Assembly (NCBI GenBank): GCA_907163375.1
Contig: CAJQUW010008706.1
Span: 496,001 to 560,000 of the forward strand
Source of the DNA: Prostheceraeus crozeri
Taxonomy: Eukaryota > Platyhelminthes > Polycladida > Euryleptidae
DNA length: 64,000 bases
Reading direction: 5' to 3'
Under the pieces are notes generated by a model that searched no databases, was not told the origin of the DNA, and saw only the letters and a program-made list of their open reading frames with translations. Below, piece by piece: positions 48,606 to 58,805 of this stretch. A program made the position numbers and the translations under genes. The stretch's first letter is position 1. Each line of letters begins with the position of its first letter.

Positions 48606-49439
48606 ATGGATAAAATTAGAGCTGATAATTTTAAAAGAATAAAAGAATTAGAAGAGTTAATAAAACAAAGAAATATTATGAAAGAAAATCATCTTCAACA
48701 TAGAATGATAAAAGCTGGTATTCAATCTGATATGTTTGAAAAAATGCAGCAAACCGAGCAAGTAAAAACTGATTTTGAGAAAACTATGAAACCATTTAAA
48801 ACTCTTGAAAAAGAAAGTACAAATAATGATAAACAAATTGATATAACAGATCCAGAGCACAAAACTATATTAGATGACTATGGATTACTAGAATCAAACA
48901 TTAATAAGAAATTACCAAAATCTATGCAATTCGAACATTCTATTTCATTTATAGATGGAAAACAATACCTAGATTTTATCTAGGACAAAAAGAAATATTT
49001 CCACAACCTTTTCGAGGTTTAATTTTTTCACCAGATTTTTTCACCTCCTTTTAATTTAGATAGAAATTTTTTTGATCTTTTAAGAGGAGCAGATTTAAAT
49101 AATTATGCTGTAGAAGATCTCATATAATATAAAGCTATGTTAGATAGAGTTAAAGCAGGAAAAATTCTTAGACGTTATAGAGAATTAGAAAATTTATTAT
49201 CAACGGGAGTTAAAGTAGGAAAAGGTTTTAAAACAGAAACAACTGTATTTTTACCAGATCATCCACAAGAATTACTAAATAGATTAAATATTTTAATATC
49301 TGCAATAAAAGAAGGACATAATTCTAGTTTCAATGAAATTCATGATATATTGAAAAGACTGTTAGAAAAGAAGATTCTAAATGAAGAGGATTATAAAAGT
49401 ATAACGAACCGAAGGTTCCAGGGCTTCGCCCGTAGCTGA
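48606..49439 (+). pseudogene. Polinton unknown gene 2 region, broken
   Basis: The region codes for a charged, partly coiled protein (MDKIRADNFKRIKELEEL at the start; AGKILRRYRELENLLSTG and LLNRLNILISAIKEG further on). It sits between gene 1 and the penton gene, on the same strand. It is broken by about one or two lesions. A GC-rich hairpin repeat forms its very end. No family is recognised. Its place next to capsid genes suggests a virion or assembly role. Confidence 0.45.
49404..49436. repeat. GC-rich hairpin repeat
   Basis: Two adjacent palindromes, GAACCGAAGGTTC and GGGCTTCGCCC, stand out in AT-rich surroundings. The same pair, inverted, occurs at 55,286-55,315 and 55,418-55,448 inside the polymerase gene. 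Confidence 0.75.
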
Positions 49440-49499
49440 AATATGTTGTTGTTTTTAATTTTTTTATAAAAGATATTTATTCAAAATTTTAACTAAAAA

Positions 49500-50288
49500 A
49501 TGTGTTCAGCAGATTTAGACAAAATTAATAATCATTTAGAAAATTTGACAGAGATTTTGGGTTCATCAAAATTTAGTACGACGTTAAAAATTATAACAAC
49601 TACTTCATCACACACTTGTAATTTAGAACCCATTCTACATTTGGAACAAAATAAAAATTATCAAATTGCATTGACTAGTTTCTCCAGATTTAACACTATT
49701 CAAAACGTTATCAAAGATGTGAATGACCAATTTAGATATTCTACTGATAAAGGCAAAATGTGGAAAATACTAACTTTTCTTCCTGGTTCTTACGAAGTTG
49801 AATCAATATCAAATGAAATTAAGAGACATTTAGGTATACCATTTAAAGATAAGAAACAATTACATTTTGCAGTTGAACCGGAGGTTAATAAATTTTCTCT
49901 TACCTTAGACGAAAATCATCAAGTTGATTTTAATCATGATAGATCATTGTCAAAGCTATTAGGATTTAATAAACAAACCTATAGTCAAGGTTATCATTTA
50001 GGTGAGAAGATACCAAAAATAACTGAAATAAATTCAATTGTTGTACATTGTGACATTATTGAAGGAGGATATATAAATGGTAAATTGTCAAATTTAATAT
50101 TCAGTTTTCCAGCTTTTACTGTACCCATTGGTTATAGATTAGATGTAATTCCACAAACATTAATATATTTCCCTATTACAAGAAAAACTATTAACAACAT
50201 TAACATAAAAATCACTGATGAGAAAGGACAAGAAATAAATTTTGGAGTTGAAGAGATTCTGATAGATCTGTTGTTTCGGGAGGTATAA
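49500..50288 (+). CDS. Polinton minor capsid (penton) protein
   Basis: The 262-codon frame starts in context ACTAAAAAATG. The order of features fits Polinton penton proteins (single jelly roll): HLEQNKNYQIALTSFSRFNT early, GSYEVESISNEIKRHLGI, SKLLGF near the middle, and a C-terminal NNINIKITDEKGQEINFGVE strand pair close to the end. Five copies would sit at each capsid vertex. It lies just upstream of the packaging ATPase. Confidence 0.8.
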   Translation: MCSADLDKINNHLENLTEILGSSKFSTTLKIITTTSSHTCNLEPILHLEQNKNYQIALTSFSRFNTIQNVIKDVNDQFRYSTDKGKMWKILTFLPGSYEVESISNEIKRHLGIPFKDKKQLHFAVEPEVNKFSLTLDENHQVDFNHDRSLSKLLGFNKQTYSQGYHLGEKIPKITEINSIVVHCDIIEGGYINGKLSNLIFSFPAFTVPIGYRLDVIPQTLIYFPITRKTINNINIKITDEKGQEINFGVEEILIDLLFREV

Positions 50289-50316
50289 ACTCCCGTTCGT
50301 GAGGTATAAACTCCCA
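50277..50316. repeat. Twin short hairpins after penton gene
   Basis: GGGAGGTATAAACTCCC and GTGAGGTATAAACTCCCAC follow one another at the end of the penton gene. They may act as a transcription end signal or be another form of the GC-rich hairpin family. Confidence 0.6.
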
Positions 50317-50423
50317 CGCGAAGCTAGAGAAGTTTAATTTTCTTCTTATTATTATTCTTCTTATTCTTCTTCTTTAAAAACAAAAAAAATAAAAAATTAA
50401 AAATAAAATTTTTTTATTAAAAA

Positions 50424-51166
50424 ATGAGTGAAGTGCCCCCATTAAATAAAAAAAACTCAAATTTAATCATCATCCAAATTTATCTAATAAAGTTTTGTCA
50501 GTTATTTGTGGAAGATCAGGCTGTGGAAAAACATATCTATTATTTAAAATTTTAACGACTCCAAAGTTTTTGGATTATAACAATCTTATAATTTATACAA
50601 CAACAGCAGAACAACCCGTCTATCCATTTTTAAAATATGGATTTGAAAATAATCTTAAAAAAACAGCAATTGCTTCATTATTCAAAGAATATGAAAAATC
50701 TGAAGATGAAGAAGAAATAAGTTCGTGGTGTGAAGAAGCAGCAAAAAATAATCAGTTAGTTGAATCCAATAAAAATAAGCATATAAAGATACAATTAATA
50801 GATGATACTGGTAATATGCAAGATCCTAGTAAACTAGATAAAACAATGAAACATTGTGTAATTTTTGATGATTGTGTTAATGATAGAAGTCAGTCAGTTC
50901 AGAGAAATTATTTCACAAGAGGTAGACATAACTGTAGTGTTTTTTATTCAACACAAAGTATGTATTCATTAGACGGAAGTGTTATTAGAAAGAATGCAAA
51001 TATATTTATACTATTTGAAATAAATGCAAGAAACTTAAGCGATTTGTTTAGAGATTTATGCGTAAGAAATAAAGATGAATTTAAACAATCGTGTAACAAT
51101 GCTTGGTCAAAAGATTATGGCTTCATTACAATTAATATTGATAAAAAATTCATGATAGAGTTATAG
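50424..51166 (+). pseudogene. Polinton genome-packaging ATPase (FtsK/HerA, A32-like)
   Basis: The Walker A motif GRSGCGKT is near 50,510 and the Walker B motif CVIFDDCV near 50,860. They are followed by YFTRGRHNCSVFYSTQSMY, the arginine-rich sensor region, and an RNLSDLFRDL tail. These mark the A32-type packaging ATPase of Polintons, virophages and poxviruses. Length and order are normal. The catalytic part is open; the gene as a whole may carry a break. Confidence 0.85.
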
Positions 51167-54100
51167 AACATTTGTTTGCCGAGTGATAAAAATATACAAA
51201 TATAGTGTTATAATATTTTATTTTTTTTATTTTATGTATATATCAAATTTGTCTATCTTAGAAATTAGAAAATTAAAAAGGTTCAGTCCATCATTCCATC
51301 AGGAAAAATCTTTCTTTTATCATCAAATGGATCTAATGCTAATTTATGTTCCTCTTTTAAATACATTTTATGTTTCTTTGAATTAAGTCTATAATTACAT
51401 GCTGTTTTTATTTCATTATTAAATAATACATTTTTATAATCTTGAAATGTTATTTGATTAGCCACTGATGCCTTTGAAATTCCTTTTAATGTTTTATGTG
51501 TTTTAATATTATTAGTTGTGTTACAACAATAACATTTAGATTTTAAAAATATAGCTTCTGTTATGAAATCTTCATTTCCTAACTCATCTTTTACTTTACA
51601 TAAATCAGAAGGATGAATGATATCCTTTATTTTATTAATTTCTTCATCAAGTGAAGAATTATACGGTATTGTTAATTCTAAGAAAACAAAATCGGTATCT
51701 GTAAAGTGTAATTTATAGTTTTTGCCATAAGCAGGTGTTAAATAATCATATATAAATCTATACATAAATAGTTTAGCTAATTCTAATATAGTGAATCCAA
51801 TAAAATTAAACTTATCATGTTTTACGCTAATTCGACGTAAATGTACAGCACATAGTTCATCACTAAATCTAGTAGTTCTTTTATATGTAGGTTTCCTTGT
51901 TAAATTTTGAAATCTATCTCTATCATAAACTATTTCAATATTTTGTCTATTACGCACATTTTCTGAAGTCTTACCATAAAATGCATTATTCATTAATTTG
52001 AAGAACACGTTTCCAAAATCATCTTTATTTCTTTTAGCTATTTTACGTTTTTCAATATTGAACTCTATATAATCTTTTAACCACCTAGATTTTCTATACA
52101 CTAGTTTCCGGTGAATTTTTGTGAGAATCATTCCATGATCTAAATACCAATCTAGCATTCTTCCTTCAACAACATACTTTCCTTTATTACTTTGTGTTAA
52201 CATAAGTTTTTTTGTTGGTCTGTATTTCTTAGGAATTAAAGATTTTTGATAATCTGAAAAATCTTCTATATTGGGAATTTTGTTTTCGGGACAGAAAGGA
52301 AAATATTTTGTTTTATCTTTTATTTCATCAGGATATACTAAATCAACTTCATATATATAACCATGATTATAATTTCCATCATATGTTTTTTGATAATCTA
52401 GAATATTACACCATTCCATCTCACCTGTTAGTAATTCTTGTATCATGCAAGAAGAATATAAGCTATTAAAATCATAATATAACAAATAGTTTTCTCTCAT
52501 GAATTCATCAACTGTTGCTTGACTCTCTTCATTTGATATAAGTCCTATATTTTGATTAAACAATTTTATAAATTGATCTTTTTCTTCTAGATTTAAAATT
52601 TTTAAATAACCATAATCATCAGGATTTACTTTCTTATTATAACATTTAACATATCTATCAACTAAAAATGATGAAACACCACCTCTAATTCCAGATTCAA
52701 AAAATAATAATTTATCATATTATTTTCTTTATAATGTTTAAGTTTAATGCCAGTATGTTTTAATCCTGCCAGCCATGCTAAACCTGGTGTAGAATAACAA
52801 TAACATGGATCTATTCCGTAATATTCTAAACACATGTCACGAAAGTTTTCAAAAAGATCAGCTAGTATTAACAGATCTATCTGAAGATATTTCATTGTAT
52901 AATCATACATTGTTCTACAATTTAAGTCCCTCCAATTCTTTTCAGCTTCTCCATAGTCTTCTTCAGATAATTGTGATTGTTTTAATGTTGATTTAAATTT
53001 ATTTATTGGAGGAAGTTGTTTTTCTTCCATAATTTTATTCACAGAATTAAAATCTCCAGTTATATATTCATACGGAAATATTCCTTTTAAAGGTTTTAAA
53101 TTATATTTATTTAATATTTTACATTGTTCAGGTTTCAAAGTTTTTCCCATAACATCTAATGAATAAGGAGTAAAAAATCTAAATGCATCTAAAATTCTAA
53201 TACAACCTAATTGCATTGAAAAATATTCTTCTTCTGTTTTACATAGTACATTTATTTGTCGTTGTTGTAATTTTTCAGATGAAAATAAATCTTTCATTAC
53301 TAGATGGAAATCATATTTAGAACCATTGTAGAAATATAGAGGAACAAAGATATATTTAAATTTATTAGCATTAAGATTACAAGAATTATGTGCTGCACCT
53401 CTATATAATCCATTTAGATGATCATGATCTTTTACTTTATCATTACCCAATTCTTTTCCACAGTAAAAACATTTTGTTTCATTAATAAAATTTAATTTTT
53501 CTATTTCTGTTAATGGCATCATTGGTATATTTGTTTCAAGCAATTGTGAAAAATAATTTTGTAATTCTTCCACTTTCTTTGTAAACATTTCTGAACTATC
53601 TTCACCATAGTATTGATAATATTCTGATTTAAATAATTCAGGATAATTTGAATGAATGTACATTCCCCAACATAATGGTTTTTGTTCAAATAAATATTTT
53701 TCTTTACTTTGTTCAGGTGCACTTTTTTCATATTTACAATGATCAGAATTATCATTTTCAGAATTTTGTGTCATATTAACATTATATGCTTCAAAATCAC
53801 AATAAATTGTAAAGGGTACTTTATTTTTAAAATACCATTTATTATATTCTCAATAATCATCTTTGGAAATGTGTTTCTGACTGCTTCATTTTGTTGACAG
53901 TTCTCCAAATGTCTATTCATTTCTTCTTAAGTTCTAAAATTTGTCATACATTGAAGACAAGGAAAATTAGCATTATCTGAAGTTTTTGTAAATATAGAAA
54001 CATCTTTACACAATATAAAATGACCCTGATAATATAATATATTCGCTTGTGCTGGTTGCTTTGTTTGTTTTAATTTTTCAAATTTATCTTTATATATTTC

Positions 54101-55285
54101 ATGTGTTTCATCAATTTCTTTTGTAAGATTAAATGTATTTCGATGAAAATTTTGATTCAATATTTGTAGCAGATAAATATATTCTTTATCATATTGTTCT
54201 TTATATTAATGTTGACATTTTTTTAAAGATTCATTTATTTTTTGATTGGTTTCATTTTCTTCATTATTTAATTCTTTATTGTCTTCATTTAATTTTTGTA
54301 TCGTTTCTATCTTATTTTGATATTTATGGCCATATTCTTGTACTAATATTTTTGTTTGTTGTTGATAATCTGTTTTACATTTCTGTAAAATTTCATTTAA
54401 AGTTTGTAATTTTTGTTGATATTCTAAAGATATAGATAAATAATCGGAATCATAATCATAATTATAATTACGTCCTTTATAATTATTATGATTAATCATT
54501 ATTGGTGATAGTGTTTTTATAATTTCAAATTTTTCAGTACATATTATATTCCCTTGGTAAAAAATATTATGATGCATGTAATTTCCCCAATCATTATAAA
54601 CTATTTCTGATTGACATAAATTTTTATTATTCAAATAAAATTTTTTTGAATCTGAGTAAAATGGAGTAATATTACCAATAGAAACATAATTCACATTTAA
54701 TTCAAAAACATTTACTTCTATTAAATTTTTATTCTTTTTATGAAACTTTATTAACCTATTATAATCATATGGAAATTCATCTAAGCCATCAGAGAGATCA
54801 AATTCATTTATGTATTCTTCTTTATTGTAATGACTTAGTCTTTCTTTGTGATATTTTGCAGGATGTAAATGTGCTATAATACTCCACAGAAAACAATAAT
54901 CATCTTCATTTTTTATGTTGATTATTTGTGGTGAACTGAAAGGTAAAGGAACATAACTACCACCAGTATTCTTTTTATATTTATCAATTACTATTTCTTA
55001 GATAGTATTTTAACAAATCTCCAACCAGATTCACGTGACTGGGCTTCAATTATACAATTTTCTAATTCAAGTATCATTTGTTCAAATATGGGTTGTATAT
55101 CAATTACATTATGAATTTCTTGTGAATTTGTAAAATGTCCTTGTATTATTTCTTCAGGAATTCCATCAGGTCCAGTTTTTGTATAAAGTACTTCTACATT
55201 CATATAACATTTGAAAGATTTCTTAAATATATTATAAAAGTTGGTTAGAATATCAGAAAAAGTTTTATCGGTTTCATTATGTTCA

Positions 55286-55315
55286 ACGGGCGAAGCCCTA
55301 GAACCTTCGGTTCGT
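55286..55315. repeat. GC-rich hairpin repeat inside polymerase gene
   Basis: GGGCGAAGCCC-like and GAACCTTCGGTTC palindromes lie in frame in the polymerase N-terminal region, coding (minus strand) for RTEGSRASPV. The phrase nearly repeats that of the next copy, so both come from the same inserted sequence. Confidence 0.75.
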
Positions 55316-55417
55316 ACCGATTCATTAAATAAATATTTTATATCTGTTACGGCTTCATCAAATTCATCTATTTCGTTAAATTCATCTGTATAGCTAAATA
55401 AATATCTTCCATCTGGT

Positions 55418-55448
55418 ACGGGCCAAGCCCTAAAACCTTCGGTTTGTA
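55418..55448. repeat. GC-rich hairpin repeat inside polymerase gene
   Basis: This is the second in-frame copy, coding (minus strand) for QTEGFRAWPV. Its palindromes are GGGCCAAGCCC-like and AACCTTCGGTT. It lies about 100 bases from the first copy. Confidence 0.75.
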
Positions 55449-55819
55449 TGGACTCATCTTCACTATTAAAAACTTTCTTATATTCTGAATGTGAATAATC
55501 ATCAAATATTTTTTTAACTTTTATATCAGTAGGTAATGTTTCTAGATAGTTTATATAATTATTTAATTTTAACATATTTCCTTCATCAACTCGATCTACA
55601 TTTTGTAAATGCATTTTACTATTTAAATGAGATTGATAACTTCTTTTTGTTTGCAACTTTTTTTACATAAGTTACAATAAAACTTGGTATTTTCCATTTT
55701 TTTTATTTTTTAAAGAAAAAATTTGTGTTTTAATTTTAGATATAAACATTCTAATATCAAGGTTTTGAGAGTTATTTTATATTATTATATATTTCACGTT
55801 CTTAAGTTATTTTATTTTC

Positions 55820-56946
55820 TTTATCACATTAAGTTTTATCATATAACGTTTTATCAAAAGATAATTTAAATTTATTTTCACCAACTATTGATTCTTCATC
55901 ATCATCAATTGATTCTTCAACATCATAAATTACACTTTTTGTTATAGGATGCCATTCCCTGATAGGATACCATTCCCTGATGGGAATATCTAATTCTAAA
56001 TTATATTTATTATTTGATAATAATATAATAGAGAGAAATATTGGTCTTTGATCTCTTTTGGAAAATTTAATAACACCTCCATAATATGAATCACTTTTAG
56101 TTTTTATTAAAGATGATAAGATTTTAACTTGATTAGATGTAAATCCTAATTTAAATTTTGTAGACCCGACACATAGTTGTCTAACAGTATCTTCAACTAT
56201 TCCATCATTATTATTTTCAATTGTAAGAAAATGAAATTTAGATAAATTTGATTATATGTAGTATTAATATCATGTTGAGATATAAATTTTTCTTCACTTA
56301 AATTTTTATAATCTTTTTTACCATTTACACCTTTTTCAGATGTTTCAGAATCATCATCTATATTATCATCATATATATTATTATCATTATTATTATAAGA
56401 TTCTTTAAAGTTATTATTATTGGATTCTTTAAAATTATTATTATTGGATTCTTTAAAATTATTATGATTATGATTATGGTCATTGTTAATAGTATAAGGT
56501 GCCGTCCACATATAAATTTTTTCTTGTTGAGCTAAACCATTTATGTAAGATTTTAACAAATTAATATTTAAGTTTAAATATAATCCTATATAAGTATCAT
56601 CATCATATCTTTGGGGCATTTCTAATGTTTCTTGTTTATAAATTGTGTCTCTATAATAAACTTGACATAATAATTCTTCGTTATGTTTTTTACTCTCTAT
56701 GTGAATGTTATATTGGTTTTGTTCATCAAAAAATAATCTTATTTTTTCTTTTGAAAACGATTTTAATTTTTTAACTAATTCTTTAATATTGATATAATTG
56801 ATAATTTTAGTTTCTATCCAATCAGTATTACTAATTGGTAAAACTGCTCTAATGAATCCGTAAACATTATTATGACCTATTATAACCATATTTTCTTTAT
56901 TTAATTCTACATAAGCCACATCATTATATTTACTTACAATATCCAT
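55820..56946 (-). pseudogene. Polinton gene resembling a DNA sliding clamp (PCNA-like), broken
   Basis: The N-terminal frame (start near 56,946) reads MDIVSKYNDVAYVELNKENM, VIIGHNNVYGFIRAVLP, then IKELVKKLKSFSKEKIRLFF, which recalls the first domain of PCNA (an early helix, a VxFxxxxxGLxIxxxD-type strand, then LxKxLKxxxKDxVxL). A later Asn-rich linker (NNNFKESNNNNFKES) precedes a part containing KLGFTSNQVKILSSLIK and VIKFSKRDQRPIFLSIIL, like the PCNA C-terminal sheet (VxLxxSxDxPLxLxY). It sits just upstream of the polymerase on the same strand, where a processivity factor would make sense. It has about one or two breaks. The assignment is inference from pattern. Confidence 0.4.
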
Positions 56947-57257
56947 AAATTTAATAAATGGATCACCTGGAAATATACACTAATTAGTTTCTATGGAAGG
57001 TAAACCGTTTGTTTGTTCTCTAAATATTTCTGCTTGTAATTCGAATAAAATATTTACATCTGTACATGGATTATTATTATTATTATTATTATCAAAACAT
57101 TTATTTTCAAATCCCGTTGATCTCGTCGAATAAGAAGAACAGGATGATACGGACGAATAAATTTTTTTTAAATTTGTTTATCCATTTTTTTATTTTTATT
57201 AGAAAAAATTTTATTTTTTTATTATTAGAAAAAATTTTATTTTTTTATTGTTAAAAA
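56947..57257. other. Divergent spacer between minus and plus gene blocks
   Basis: About 310 bases lie between the clamp-like gene and the fibre-like gene, with an ATT/ATA-rich tract near 57,070-57,100 and two near-identical AT blocks (TTTTTTTATTATTAGAAAAAATTTTA type) at 57,190-57,250. Both flanking genes point outward, so promoters in both directions are expected here. Confidence 0.5.
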
Positions 57258-58145
57258 ATGATGTTACCAAATGTTGGTGGAGGTGCATATATCCCGAATA
57301 ATCGTGAATTAGAAATAGAGATAGAAAATTATATCATGAAAACTGGAGACGTTTTATCTGGTACATTGCATCTTTCTATTCTTCCGCAACAAAATACAGA
57401 GTTAACAAATAAACAATATGTTGATACACAAATCAATGACTTAAAAGAAAAATATATAAACGATGTTTTGGTTCCACTGATGAATGAATTAAAGTTGCTA
57501 AAACTTAATGACAAATCATTAAACGAAAAATTATTAAAACTTGATAAAAAGGATAGAGAGCTAGAAGCAGATATAGCAAAACTTTTTAAAAAGATTTCAG
57601 AACAATCAAAAATTTTAATATTACTTTCTATAAAGTTAAAATCTGCAGTCTTTAAAAATAAACATCAGATAAAAATGTTAAAAGAACAATTAGAAGATGA
57701 AATAGAAAATCTACCTGAAAGAATTTTAAAAAATTTAAAGCAGTTACAAACTACATTCCAAAAAAGTGTTGATGAATTAAGTTCTAAAATTACTCAACAA
57801 ATGAAAAAGATGAATAGAATAATAAATGAAGTAAACTCACTTAATCAAAAAGTTGATAAAATGAAAACTCTTAAAATCAATTTAGAAAATGAATTTAAGA
57901 ATAATTTACAAGAAAACTCTAAAGAAAATAAAGAACAGTTAGATTCTGTTAAAAGACAATTAGATGTTCTTAAAATTAAGTTAAATGCTCTTAAAACGGC
58001 GTTGAAGATGAATCAGGAGAAAATGCAAGTTAATAGAAAAGAAATTAAAGTACATCACACGCTGCTTCACGCAATAGATAAAGTGCAACGGAAAATTAAT
58101 AAAGTTATCACGAAGTTGTTGGACATTCACACACGTAAATCTTGA
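57258..58145 (+). CDS. Polinton fibre-like protein with long coiled coil
   Basis: This is an open frame of 295 codons. The first 60 residues hold a Gly-rich head (MMLPNVGGGAYIP) and MKTGDVLSGTLHLSI followed by TELTNKQYVDTQI. This is the pattern of phage tail-fibre attachment segments (MxGDLDM...DAVNKKYVD). The rest is an almost uninterrupted heptad coiled coil rich in Lys, Leu, Glu and Asn. It heads the plus-strand capsid block. A trimeric vertex fibre for host binding is the natural reading, but no receptor-binding head is evident. Confidence 0.55.
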   Translation: MMLPNVGGGAYIPNNRELEIEIENYIMKTGDVLSGTLHLSILPQQNTELTNKQYVDTQINDLKEKYINDVLVPLMNELKLLKLNDKSLNEKLLKLDKKDRELEADIAKLFKKISEQSKILILLSIKLKSAVFKNKHQIKMLKEQLEDEIENLPERILKNLKQLQTTFQKSVDELSSKITQQMKKMNRIINEVNSLNQKVDKMKTLKINLENEFKNNLQENSKENKEQLDSVKRQLDVLKIKLNALKTALKMNQEKMQVNRKEIKVHHTLLHAIDKVQRKINKVITKLLDIHTRKS

Positions 58146-58204
58146 TCATAAACGTAAATCATAACGTAGATATTTTTTCCAAAAGTCAAATTTATTCCTA
58201 AAAA

Positions 58205-58567
58205 ATGCCTATAATTTATAAACACAATCTTAAACATTTTGCTTCAAATCAAAAAATTGCTCATGAACCATCCATGAAATCTGTTTACCATTATGACAGT
58301 GTAGAAACAATTCAAAAAGAAGGAGCCGGTATATTTTCTGGTATTGGAAGTATCGTTAACTTAATTAAAAATAATAAAGATTTGATTACATCTGCTGCAA
58401 AAGGAGCAGCTGCTATAGGTAGTACAGCTAGTTCAATATCAAATGCTGTTAAGTCTCAAAACGAATTAAAACAACTAGAAGCTATTCGTAAACTTAGGAA
58501 TGATTCTGAAGAGCTAAAAAAATTAAAAAAACTTTCAGAGGAAAAAAAAACAAAATTGCTAACATAG
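58205..58567 (+). CDS. Polinton small virion-type protein, pVI/pX-like
   Basis: The 120-codon frame starts in CCTAAAAAATG. Residues 40-80 contain EGAGIFSGIGSIVNLIKNNK and AAKGAAAIGSTASSISNAV, a Gly/Ala-rich amphipathic stretch, followed by a charged helix. Small proteins of this kind next to the major capsid gene in Polintons and adintoviruses are compared with adenovirus pVI/pX (membrane lysis or core). The function here is inferred. Confidence 0.55.
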   Translation: MPIIYKHNLKHFASNQKIAHEPSMKSVYHYDSVETIQKEGAGIFSGIGSIVNLIKNNKDLITSAAKGAAAIGSTASSISNAVKSQNELKQLEAIRKLRNDSEELKKLKKLSEEKKTKLLT

Positions 58568-58589
58568 CTGTAGGGGGTGAAACCTTGAG

Positions 58590-58724
58590 GAGCGGAGCTC
58601 CGTCTGATAGTAAACATAAGAAGAAATCAGGCGTAGCCATGAAACGTTCAATTGAAGAAATAAGAGGTAATGGTGTTAACAGCAACCTTCGGTCTAACCA
58701 GTAAAAAGCTGTAGCGGAGCTGGT
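58590..58724. repeat. GC-rich hairpin cluster before capsid gene
   Basis: GAGCGGAGCTCCG at about 58,590 and the pair AACCTTCGGTCT with CCAGTAAAAAGCTGTAGCGGAGCTGG at 58,684-58,724 are GC-rich and self-complementary. They lie between the small virion gene and the capsid gene. Confidence 0.6.
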
Positions 58725-58805
58725 CTAGCAAAATTCTAAAATTATATTTTAGTAAAATTTTTCTGGGTGTGAGAAAAACAAAAAGTCAAATTATTTTTTA
58801 TAAAA

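Larger units (their letters stand above)
51283..55720 (-). pseudogene. Polinton protein-primed DNA polymerase B, broken
   Basis: On the minus strand, from right to left: a C2H2-like head near 55,640, a conserved N-terminal segment (IIEAQSRESGWRFVKI, then NIKNEDDYCFLW near 54,900), a Cys/His pair region near 53,950, an HNH/endonuclease-VII-like zinc domain at about 53,385-53,475 (CFYCGKEL, KDHDHLNGLYRGAAHNSCN), exonuclease motifs (YDFHLVMKDL), then palm motifs DFNSLYSS (52,470), LMNNAFYGKTSENV (51,970) and the catalytic DTDFVF (51,695). The order is that of family B polymerases of Polintons and adintoviruses. Roughly four or five breaks make it inactive. It replicates the element from protein-primed ends. 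Confidence 0.88.
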
